Positions 24,901 through 36,900 of a DNA stretch of 64,000 nucleotides are shown piece by piece. The DNA comes from Girardinichthys multiradiatus (lineage: Eukaryota; Chordata; Actinopteri; Cyprinodontiformes; Goodeidae): the NCBI RefSeq assembly GCF_021462225.1, contig NC_061801.1, positions 10,970,125-11,034,124 on the forward strand, read 5' to 3'. Numbering within the stretch: the stretch's first letter is position 1; each line of letters opens with the position of its first letter. Below the pieces are notes generated by a model. The model had not been told where the DNA came from and searched no databases. It saw only the letters and a list, made by a program, of their open reading frames with translations. The position numbers were made by a program, and so were the translations under genes.

Positions 24901-27900
24901 TGCTTCACGGTGGGAACCAGGCATGTAGAGTCCATCCGTTCACCTCTTCTGCGCCGCACAAAGACACGGTGGTTGGAACCAAAGATCTCAAACTTGGACT
25001 CATCAGACCAAAGCACAGATTTCCACTGGTCTAATGTCCATTCCTTGTGTTCTTTAGCCCAAACAAGTCTCTTCTGCTTGTTGCCTGTCCTCAGCAGTGG
25101 TTTCCTAGCAGCTATTTTACCATGAAGGCCTGTTTCACACAGTCTCCTCTTAACAGTTGTTCTAGAGATGTGTCTGCTGCTAGAACTCTGTGTGGCATTG
25201 ACCTGTTCTCTAATCTGAGCTGCTGTTAACCTGCGATTTCTGAGGCTGGTGACTCGGATGAACTTATCGTCCGCAGTAGAGGTGACTCTTGGTCTTCCTT
25301 TCCTGGGACGGTCCTCATGTGAGCCAGTTTCTTTGTAGCGCTTGATGGTTTTTGCAACTGCACGTGGGGACACTTTCAATGATGGCCACTCGTTTTTCTT
25401 TACTTAGCTGCTATTTTCTTGCCATAATACAAATTCTAACAGTCTATTCAGTAGGACTATCAGCTGTGTAATGTATCCACCTCCTGCACAACACAACTGA
25501 TGGTCCCAACCCCATTTATAAGGCTTGAAATTCCACTTATTAAACCTGACAGGGCACACATGTGAAGTGGAAACCATTTCAGGTGACTACCTCTTGAAGC
25601 TCATTAACAGAATGTCAAGAGTGTGCGGAGCAATAATCAAAGCAAAAGGTGGCTACTTTGAAGAACCTAGAATATAAGACATATTTTCAGTTGTTTCACG
25701 ATTTTTTGTTCAGTATATAATTCCACGTGTTAATTCATAGTTGTGATGCCTTCAGTGTGAAGCTACAATATTCATAGTCATGAAAATAAAGAAAACTCTT
25801 TGAATGAGAAGGTGTGTCCAAAAATTTGGTCTGCACTGTATATATACACACACATACAGGGGTTGGACAATGAAACTGAAACACCTGTCATTTTTGTGTG
25901 GGAGGTTTCATGGCTAAATTGGACCAGCCTGGTAGCCAGTCTTCCTTGCACATTGCACCAGTAAGAGCAGAGTGTGAAGGTTCAATTAGCAGGGTAAGAG
26001 CACAGTTTTGCTCAAAATATTGAAATGCACACAACAATATGTATGACATACCAGAGTTCAAAAGAGGCCAAATTGTTGGTGCACGTCTTGCTGGCGCATC
26101 TGTGACCAAGACAGCAAGTCTTTGTGATGTATCAAGAGCCACGGTATCCAGGGTAATGTCAGCATACCACCAAGAAGGACGAACCACATCCAACAGGATT
26201 AACTGTGGATGCAAGAGGAAGCTGTCTGAAAGGGATGTTCGGGTGCTAACCCAGATTGTCTCCAAAAAACATAAAACCACGGCTGCCCAAATCACAGCAG
26301 AATTAAATGCGCACCTCAACTCTCCTGTTTCCACCAGAACTGTCCGTCGGGAGCTCCACAGGGTCAATATACGTGGCCGGGCTGCTATAGCCAAACCTTT
26401 GATCACTCATGCCAATGCCAAAACGTCGCTTTCAATGGTGCAAGGAGCGCAAATCTTGGGCTGTGGACAATGTGAAACATGTATTGTTCTCTGATGAGTC
26501 CACCTTTACTGTTTTCCCCACATCCGGGGGAGTTACGGTGTGGAGAAGCCCCAAAGAAGCGTACCACCCAGACTGTTGCATGCCCAGAGTGAAGCATAGA
26601 GGTGGATCAGTGATGGTTTGGGCTGCCATATCATGGCATTCCCTTGGCCCAATACTTGTGCTAGATGGACACTGCCAAGGACTACCGAACCATTCTTGAG
26701 GACCATGTGCATCCAATGGTTCAAACATTGTAACCTGAAGGCGGTGCCGTGTATCAGGATGACAATGCACCAATACACACAGCAAGACTGGTGAAAGATT
26801 GGTTTGATGAACATGAAAGTGAAGTTGAACATCTCCCATGGCCTGCACAGTCACCAGATCTAAATATTATTGAGCCACTTTGGGGTGTTTTGGAGGAGTG
26901 AGTCAGAAATTTTTTCTTCCACCAGTATCACGTAGTGACCTGGCCACTATCCTGCAAGAAGAATGGCTTAAAATCCCTCTGACCACTGTGCAGGACTTGT
27001 ACAGGTCCTTCTCAAAATATTAGCATATTGCGCGAATTGTAGCCTCAGTTTCCTGTTCTTAGCTGACAGGAGTGGCACCCAGTGTGGTCTTCTGCTGCTT
27101 TAGCCCATCTGCCTCAAGGTTCGATGTGTTGTGCGTTCAGAGATGCTCTTCTGCAGGCCTTGGTTGTAACGAGTGGTTATTTGAGTTACTGCTGCCTTTC
27201 TATCAGCTCGAACCAGTCTCTCATCTTGACCATGTCTACATGCCTAAATGCATTGAGTTGCTGCCATGTGATTTGCGTTAATGAGCAGTTGGACAGGTGT
27301 ACCTAATGAAGTGGCCAGTGAATGAAGACTATTCTAAAAGATAATGACGTGATATGTTCTCTACAATCATAAAATACTCTTCACTTAGCTGTTGTCATGC
27401 ATTCAGTCAGACATCCTTCACTAGGTGGGTGAGCCTATTTATAAGGTCACTGCAAAAGAAGCATTGGGATCCAGGCAAATTCATAGAAGTTGAGTGGAGG
27501 GAAAACGTGTGGTAGAAAAAGTTGCACAAACCACAGGGATAGCCGGAGTCTTGAGGATGGATGATTAGAAAGGAAGACCTATTTAAGGAGAATCCCAAGA
27601 TGTTGCTGAAGGTTACTCTGAAAGCAACTGGGCCAGGATGGTCAATTCATGCAGTTTTCCTGCTACAGGAGCCCTGACCAAGTATTAAAAGCATACAGGT
27701 CCTTCTCAAAATATTAGCATATTGTGATAAAGTTCATTATTTTCCATAATGTCATGATGAAAATTTAACATTCATATATTTTACATTCATTGCACACTAA
27801 CTGAAATATTTCAGGTCTTTTATTGTCTTAATACGGATGATTTTGGCATACAGCTCATGAAAACCAAAAATTCCTATCTCACAAAATTAGCATATCATTA

Positions 27901-30900
27901 AAAGGGTCTCTAAACGAGCTATGAACCTAATCATCTGAATCAACGAGTTAACTCTGAACACCTGCAAAAGATTCCTGAGGCCTTTAAAACTCCCAGCCTG
28001 GTTCATCACTCAAAACCCCAATCATGGGTAAGACTGCCGACCTGACTGCTGTCCAGAAGGCCACTATTGACACCCTCAAGCAAGAGGGTAAGACACAGAA
28101 AGACATTTCTGAACGAATAGACTGTTCCCAGAGTGCTGTATCAAGGCACCTCAGTGGGAAGTCTGTGGGAAGGAAAAAGTGTGGCAGAAAACGCTGCACA
28201 ACGAGAAGAGGTGACCGGACCCTGATGAAGATTGTGGAGAAGGGCCAATTCCAGACCTTGGGGGACCTGCGGAAGCAGTGGACTGAGTCTGGAGTAGAAA
28301 CATCCAGAGCCACCGTGCACAGGCGTGTGCAGGAAATGGGCTACAGGTGCCGCATTCCCCAGGTCAAGCCACTTTTGAACCAGAAACAGCGGCAGAAGCG
28401 CCTGACTTGGGCTACAGAGAAGCAGCACTGAACTGTTGCTCAATGGTCCAAAGTACTTTTTTCGGATGAAAGCAAATTCTGCATGTCATTCGGAAATCAA
28501 GGTGCCAGAGTCTGGAGGAAGACTGGGGAGAAGGAAATGCCAAAATGCCAGAAGTCCAGTGTCAAGTACCCACAGTCAGTGATGGTCTGGGGTGCCGTGT
28601 CAGCTGCTGGTGTTGGTCCACTGTGTTTTATCAAGGGCAGGGTCAATGCAGCTAGCTATCAGGAGATTGTGGAGCACTTCATGCTTCCATCTGCTGAAAA
28701 GCTTTATGGAGATGAAGATTTCATTTTTCAGTACGACCTGGAACCTGCTCACAGTGCCAAAACCATTGGTAAATGGTTTACTGACCATGGTATCACTGTG
28801 CTCAATTGGCCTGCCAACTCTCCTGACCTGAACCCCATAGAGAATCTGTGGGATATTGTGAAGAGAACGTTGAGAGACTCAAGACCCAACACTCTGGATG
28901 AGCTAAAGGCCACTATCGAAGCATCCTGGGCCTCCATAAGACCTCAGCAGTGCCACAGGCTGATTGCCTCCATGCCACGCCGCATTGAAGCAGTCATTTC
29001 TGCAAAAGGATTCCCGACCAAGTATTGAGTGCATAACTGTACATGATTATTTGAAGGTTGACGTTTTTTGTATTAAAAATACTTCTTTTATTGGTCGGAT
29101 GAAATATGCTAATTTTGTGAGATAGGAATTTTGGGTTTTCATGAGCTGTATGCCACAAACATCCGTATTAAGACAATAAAAGACCTGAAATATTTCAGTT
29201 AGTGTGCAATGAATCTAAAATATATGAATGTTAAATTTTCATCATGACATTATGGAAAATAATGAACTTTATCACAATATGCTAATATTTTGAGAAGGAC
29301 CTGTATATGTCATTCGCAAGACAAATTGACGATGTATTGGCCGCAAAAGGAGGCCCTACACCATACTAATAAATTATTGTGGTCTAAAACCAGGTGTTTG
29401 TTTCATTGTCCAACCCCTGTATATATGTATGTATATGTATATATGTGTATATATATGTGTTGGGATTATCAATCTGAGAATATTATTTAATATTAATATT
29501 TTAATATTTTATCAAATAATATTTCGGTCTGTTAAGGTTATCCTGTGAATACCAGCCCAGTAAGTCGATGGTATTAGGACAAAATAGAAAGGTGTGAGAC
29601 GAGCTCTGACATTATTGAACAGCAAAACTCTGCACACACATGGAATGAATTCACACAATTTCTTAAAATACAAGAATGTATTAACAAAAATAAGTCAACT
29701 CAAAGTCAAACATATTTCAATCAACAAACTCTTTACTATGCTAAAACAATCCAACTAAACTACCAAGCAGAATTAAAGAATAAGGAAGACTAATGGGCTA
29801 TGTACAATATAAACAAGTTGATCAAAGATGATTGAGAGCCATGACCAAAAGAGTGATGCAACATTACCATACAATGTTTATGTTTGAGAACCAAGGATTA
29901 TTTTTAAGAATCTGGAAATGAAGTTAAGTTAGTCTTGGAACTAACTTGGGCAATAATCAGCAAACGTTTAGACAACCATTCACAATGCAAGATCAGATAA
30001 AATATTATTTTAATAAAATAATGTTTTAAATAATCTGCTGAGTAAAACCAATCTTCTGGATGACCATTTCTCAACGCTGTCTCATTAGCTGCCTTTATTT
30101 ATAAAAATAATATTTGAAGAAACATTATTAAGGGAATATTTTGGAAAGAGCCAAATCTTTCTGGAGAAATGGGCTTAATGTTGTTTACGTAGTTATCAGT
30201 TTTAGTAAAATGATGTTAGGGACACATTATTTACTGGCAGTTAAGCTAACAAAGAAGCTGCTAGCTTAGCACCAGATTCAAACACACACCTTTAAAAAAA
30301 TACCGTTAATAAAAGGGTTAAAATGCATAAGCGAGGACGGCGCGTTATGATCAATCTTCTGTTTAAAATCACACTTTAATAAAGTTTGTCTTAACTTTAA
30401 AGACACACAAAGAATACAACCTGAGCACGTGTGCTGCAGATAGTCTGCTAGCACCAAGATAGCTGAGTTCAACACAAACAAAACCGAACTTCATAAAATG
30501 AAAAACGTTTAGATCATTTCAACTTAAATCACTTCTGTTTTTCTGCCCAAACACTTAACCTCATGAACTGTGGTGAGGAACGTTGTCCAAGCGACGAGGA
30601 AGTTTGAAGAGAGCTCTGTGAACAAAGGGTTAGCTTCCAGCTAACCTCCTTAGCTGTGGGGAGTGACGGCCATTCTTTCGGCCGGTCTGTGAACAAACGG
30701 TTAGCTTCTAGCTAACCTCTGTTGCTGTGGATGAAAGACGGCCCATTCTGTCCGCTAACCACACTGCACGTTATCGTTACCACGGTGATGGGGTCTCTGC
30801 TGTCTTCCTTCCAGAGACCGCTCTGCTCGGCTTCATAGAGACCGCTTCTCTGTAGGGAACCTCTCTGGGACAGTTTGCTTCTGCAGGCCTCAGAGAGAGA

Positions 30901-33900
30901 AAGTCAAGCCAGGCGTGAACCTTAATTCCCGTTTTTATGAATGAATACTGGGTACACAAACAGTTATTCACTCATACTTAACTTGTGCATATGATCGCGT
31001 GATCTTATGACACTCTTGGATCCAGTTGAAGAGTTATGTCTTTTTTGCCAGCAAAGAGACATCAGCGCGTTTGTCTCCCCTATCCGGTCCCTTTCGAAGG
31101 CCGTGTGGAAGAGGGCGGATGTAGAAACAGCTGTGCTTTTATTTGGGCAGTGGCGTCACAGGAAGTCCGCAGTTATCCCGTTTCCTGGCTGTGCCAGAAG
31201 AAGGTTAATGCACTTTATTTTGAAAAGTTTCAGAAGATTTCGTACCGGAGTTTAATGTTGAAATCCATGGCTGGGTACCAAAATATATATATTTATACAA
31301 GCTCCTGAAGAAAGGTCCGACGTTGCTTTTTGAGCTGCCGTGCTTCAAACAAGGCTTCGTTCTCAGTATGTTATTAATCACTACAGTTTATCTTGTTTGC
31401 ACCCAGAGTTTTTGTTTTTAGTCATAATGATGTAGCTTTGACCCAATGTGACCTTTTGTTTACAGTGCAAAGGTCACATTTGGAAATGTGGGTGTATTTT
31501 CTTTTGAGTGACTTTAATGTGTACACATTTCTTGCAGATTTTGCCTCCTGGTCATGTTTGTCAGTGACATGTATAGCCCGATGCTCATGTTACAGAATCA
31601 GCACTTTTTAAAGCATTTTTCATTACCGGGGGAGTTCTGTAAGTTTTGTACTTTTAGATTTTAGTTCCACATTAGTAGATGTGTTTGCATTGAATGAGGG
31701 ACCGTATTTGACCCACTGCTTTTCTTTATATGTACCCAGTCAGATCTGCTCTTTGTAGAGTTAAAATTTAATCATAATACATAAATTTATGTTTCGCTTG
31801 AAAAGAATGCTACAGCCTTGCAGGACTGTCTGAATGATTTTGAAATGATAAATTATACAACATTTGATAAACTTGAGTGAAGGAAGAAGCAGTGCTAGTC
31901 CTCCATTACCAATGATCTTGATCCTTTGGATGCTTCAGAAACATTCCCCAAACATCTTGGGATCATTTTGGATGCAAATTCTTCATTGGATAAAAAATCC
32001 ATCAGCGCCTGACTTCTTTTGCTATACACTGCCACACAGCTTCTGTTTTGACATCCTTGTACTGGCTTCCAGAACATTCTGGAATTGAAGTTCAGTTTTA
32101 TTTGGTTGTTTTTAGGTCCAGCTTTAGCTCCTTCCTACCACTTTATAGGTTGTTAACTTTTCATACCTCTCCTGCTCATAGAGATGAGCAGATGCGCTTG
32201 TTGTACACAGGAATTAATGCTACTGATATAAAATGTAGTAAAAGTTTCAGGTACTAACTATTTCTGATAATTACAAACGTTGTGATGTCATGTTTGTTTA
32301 GTCTTTAGCTTGCATTGATTGTGGCTGGCACCAAAACGATGAGCAAATCCTTTATTCTCAACTCTGGTATGACGTCGTTTCCACATCTGAGCTCCGACAT
32401 CCGAGACAAATGAGGCGCATCATTAGTCAGGATTGGGCTCAACTATTCCTTTTTTAAATAGGCACATAAATCAACTATCTAGACTTCTTGCAGGTAGTTG
32501 TTATTTGTGTTAATTCAAACGTGCTAGAAATTACATTTAACAACTTTCAGGAAGTCTTCCATCTTTGAAGAGGCCTTCACAAAGACTATCTGTATGAAAG
32601 ACAGTGAAACCTGTCTTCCTGTGTTGTTTCTCAATTAAAAGGCAAGAAGAGAAGAAAACTACTGTGGCATAAGACCGAACAGATTTATCACTGACAGGAA
32701 TTGCTCTTAATGATAGAGTCTACAGATCCAGTATATCACCAAGAGGAAGATCTTGTAATTACGTCCTCTGCACTTTGCGGAGGGCTTTTGTTGACTTTGA
32801 CGCTAAACTTAGCTTATAAAATTGTACTGTTAAAAAAGAGTTTTCGAGACGAGTTTTCAAACTGTTGGCCCAACTCAAACCTGCTGTTGGCGAGTCTGAG
32901 AATGTGAAAGAGAATAGGATAAGACAGGATAGACTTGAAATGAAGATGTCAGCAAAAGGAAACCAAGATGTCAAATTGTGCTGCTTTATAAGATTATTAT
33001 ATCTTCCATATTTGCATAGACACATTAGAGACTTGTTGCTAATTAGCCTCATTAGCTTTAAGATGTCCCCCCTAATTTGTTTTCTCTTTTTTTAGTTTCA
33101 CTTTCCATTGGTAGATGTTGTTGAGCCAAATCTAGAACAATAATTTATTTTTAGGAAAATGTGTTTTAGTTATTTTCTTCCCACTACTTGAAGTTAAATA
33201 TGTCCTAAATGACACCTGAATGTGTAATTTACCATTTTTAAATCCTGTCCTGTGTGCCGGCAGGAGTTGGCTCATTTAGTTCAGGGGGGTTTCCAGGCTA
33301 GCAGCGACTGAGCGGGGTGTGGGGTTGATCAGCGGTTGCCAGGGAAACCTAGGGGCAAAGTAAACAGTAGGGGCAGTGTTGGAGCTGAATCGGGCAGTGT
33401 CTGGTCTGCCACAGTGTAGAGGGCTTAGGAAACTGAGCTCAGAGTTGATATAACAGTCTTCATTCATATCTGTGGCTCTCTGCAGATAGAAGAGTATTTT
33501 ATTCCTCATTTTAATTGATAATCAGATGGTAGTGCTCTGTCTGAGACAGAAGTGGAGGAGAAGCAAATGAAGCAAAGCGGCTGGTTTCTGAGAGCTTACA
33601 GATATGTTTCCTCTGAACAAAAGCTCAACTTAGTGGCGTTTTTAAGAACAATGACCAGTCTGGATTGTTGAACATATGGTAGGAATCAGTACCAGTTGGG
33701 ATCAGTAGATTTATTTATTTTTTTCAACTCAACAATGTGTTTTGTGAAATCATTCCTGGCCACAGACTAATAAGCGTGCACTTACAAATATTCCTAGGCT
33801 GAGTCCTGCCTTGAGCTTCGAGGTAGCTATCGGTTTGGACTGCACTTAGTTCAGATCAGTGCCAATTTAAAATTAAATTTTATACTTTCCTTTTCAATCT

Positions 33901-36900
33901 TGGTCTGCTCTATAGATACAGAAATCACAATGCTGATTTCTGTATCTATGGAGTGGGGCGTGAAAACTAGGGCATAAAACCCTATGTTTTGTGATGTAAA
34001 ACCTCCAGCACATACCTCACTAAAAAGATTTGAGCTATGAATATATTCCTGGTGTAATTTATTCTGCTGATGCCAAGAGTGGAAGGTTGAAATGTCAAGA
34101 TATTTTTATTAATTCCTTTTTGTTGTCTCAGAAATATGCTGATTTATTTGACCCTAATTGAAGAGTTGACAGCTACATCTTTTCCTGATATTAGGATATT
34201 ATAGATGGGCCATAAAAAGAGAAAATAAGATCTTAACATAAAACTCAAGTTGTATTGTACATTTGACAGAAGCCAAGTACAAACACTTTAGCGTGGTCTC
34301 TGATCTGTTTCTGTATGTGAAGCACGCGGTTTTAACGACGACAGTCACAAATTTTTCTGTCAATATTGACATAAATAGCATTTCACACGTGCTGAGTTTT
34401 AGAATAGTGTTGGTCTGGCCTGGACGTTAGCAAGAATTAGAGGGGTGATGACCTGGGGTTTCTGTTTTAAATAAATGTTAAAAAAAATGCAAACCCGTAT
34501 CACAAGGAGGTGTTTTTCACACAACCTTTTAAATACAATAACACCAGCTGTAACGTAACGCTTGATCACAAGATCGTTAGGTGTAACGTCAGCAAGCCTT
34601 ACGCACATTCTCCACGTTTTATTTGGTTTTTGTTCTGTTTTATAGGATCCATCAAATAGCCACACATGATACCTTGACGTTTTGGACCATTTTCAGTATT
34701 TTTGTTGAATGAAGCAGTTTCAAGAAATGGTTTGATGTTTATGTTGATCTCACTAAACTACCCATATGAAGATCATTTTGGAGAAACTCTAACTCCATGC
34801 TTACAAAGCCTAAAAAACTTCAAGTTAATGTGTATTTTACCATAATTTTACTGTGATTAAATTAAACTCTGGTGGGTAATACCCCAAAAAACCTCAGAGG
34901 CTAAAGCGTAGCGGCCCACATTCTCCTAAACCGGCCCTGGTGTTAGGGATTTCATAAATAACATTAAGAAAATAGCAAAAATGTCCTTTTAATAAAGATA
35001 GTCTGTCTGCACCTTTAGCCTTGAAACTACATTTTGTCTTACAGGATGCTATGATGTGACAGATTGGTGTTATTAATGTGTATTCTGTCTGAAGTCTTAT
35101 TCTCACCGTTATTTTAGTTCAAGTAATCAGGAAATGCTGTTTACACCCCAGTGTATTAATCAGAGTGAAGGCTGAGTAAACATGTTTCTCCTAAAGCCTC
35201 TAATGCAGCTCAGATGATTACTAAGAGAATTACAGCACTATATTTAGGTCAGAAAATGTCTGGATTTGAAATGTGGCCAAATGTAATCTAAGGGAATAAT
35301 GGAGCAGAATCTGTTGTTCAAATTATAATTAGAAACATTGGGTTCTGTAAATAAATCAGAATCAGAATGAACTTTTAATTGCCAAGTTTATGTGGACAAA
35401 CAACCCAGACTTTTTCATTTATGAAAACGTCTGGGTATGAAATGACTCGACTACAAAGAGAAAAAATTATTAAATGGCCAGCATTCACTTTTTTTTCAGT
35501 TTAAAGGGAAGTTATGCTATTCATATGTCTGGCAAATTTAGATTTTAAATAATTTTTCTTCAAGCCAGACGTTTAAACATGCAGATACCAGCATCTCCCA
35601 AAAGATAACAAGACGATGATCGAGGAGCTGTAATTTTTAAAAACGAATTCTGTTTTTATTCAGAAAAATTAAAAAATAGCAAAATTTGTTTACATCCTTT
35701 TAAGTAATCAGTGGAAAAGCTGTTTTTGGTATTACATCAGTCAAAGCCTCATAATTGTTAATGCCTCCTCTGGTATTTTGATGATTTATATTTGGTAAGG
35801 AGCTGGGAAGCCCGCATTGCCATCACCCTCATCTTTAGCCCTTCCTCCACGGATTCTCTATCAGATTCATGTCAGGAATCTGGCTGGGACAATTTCAAGC
35901 ATTAATATTTTTTACATTCAGAGGAAATATGTTGGTAAAATTAAAAGATAACTTAAATGCATGTATAATTTGCTGCTCAGTCTGTGGTGGGAGCTATTCC
36001 AATTTAACATGGAGATCCTTGAAGATCATGTTCTACTTTTTTTTCAATGCGCTTTGTCCCAGGTGTTGGACAAGCACAAGGCCATTGACAGCATGGTGGA
36101 GCTGCTGCAGGTGTACCCCGAGGAGGACGAGGCGTACGGAGAATTGCTCGAGGCGACAACTCAGCTGTACCACTACCTGCTTCAGCCATTCAGGGACATC
36201 AGGGAAGTGGCAACTCTGCGACGACAGCAAATTAAGGTAATTCACACACATACACAGAAACAAAGACCATCTGTTTTTAGAGCTTGTTTTAAGCAGGTTT
36301 AGACCTCCCTGCAGCCGGATTACTCGTTTGCCCTTCAAGACAATTTGTCTTGTGTCGGGGCGTACTTTATAGATCTGTGGAGCCCACGGTAAAAAGGGTT
36401 TCTGTGGTCTGGTTAGAGCTCGGTTTAGATGACTGACCCTCCTCCAGTGAGCATGTCCTCATAAGCCCATTGCCAGGACATTACTGGTAACTGCTTAGGC
36501 TTTTGGAGTTGCGGTGGTGATGACAACGCTGATGATGGCAGGGTAGATGGTAGAGGGCAGAGGATCAGGCTTTTTTTTCCTCCCCGAGAGCAGATTAACG
36601 ACCAGCCTAAGTATTATTACAGCAGTCAGTAAACCACTCAGTGATTCTGCAGCCTCAGCACTCTCCTGTTTTCCATACTCTTTCTCTACTCTGATGCCTT
36701 TCTTAATCAGAGGCTTGAAAAGGAAATTAAGTGTGTTTTAGCAGGTAAAACATGTCCCATTTTGGTCATTAGGTCAATGTCCTACTTCTGGATGGTGTAA
36801 TTGTTAGACAGTTTCAAAAGAGAGGCGTGCAGAATTATTTTTTAAATTTTAACGTTATTATCTCATCTCAATAAAACCAGACCGGACACATTTATCAGTA

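Larger units (their letters stand above)
27002..29303 (+). mobile_element. Composite element A insertion carrying foreign flank
   Basis: A single insertion into element C, bounded on both sides by family A termini. Order: 29 bp of A terminus (27002-27030), then the head of a Tc1-B element (27030-27324), then about 370 bp of unidentified DNA (27325-27693), then a full-length A element (27696-29303). The part 27030-27895 matches 56961-57826 without gaps. Because the outer TA duplication lies at 27000 and 29304, the whole 2.3 kb appears to have inserted as one unit. Confidence 0.75.
25857..29419 (+). mobile_element. Tc1-like element C, copy 2, split by a nested insertion
   Basis: Left end CAGGGGTTGGACAATGAAAC at 25857, right end CCAACCCCTG up to 29419, TA on both sides. 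The element is in two parts, 25857-26999 and 29306-29419, separated by a composite element A insertion with TA duplicated (27000-27001 and 29304-29305). The joined flanks read CTTGTATGTCATTC across the site. The transposase frames (26039-26494 and 26409-26699) share the AAAA +1 shift of copy 1 (26409-26413). There is also a small deletion near 26669, a TAA near 26731 and a TGA near 26901. Dead. Confidence 0.87.
32261..36062. other. Remainder of JMY intron 1
   Basis: Mostly AT-rich with no exon. Short remnants only: 'aatcagaatcagaatgaact' at 35355-35374, typical of a fish retroposon tail, a 16-bp hairpin at 33912-33949, and an X-box-like site at 33335-33348. The intron ends with a T-rich tract and CAG at 36060-36062. 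Confidence 0.45.

Noticed and set aside
30616..30755. CRISPR-like or satellite array
   Set aside because: Only two units, imperfect, with no spacers; this is a vertebrate genome.
33912..33949. miRNA precursor
   Set aside because: Stem of only 16 bp with a 6-nt loop and no flanking pairing; too short for Drosha/Dicer processing.
35869..36062. Extension of JMY exon 2 upstream
   Set aside because: The open frame continues upstream, but the acceptor CAG at 36060-36062 and the JMY homology begin together at VLDKHK.
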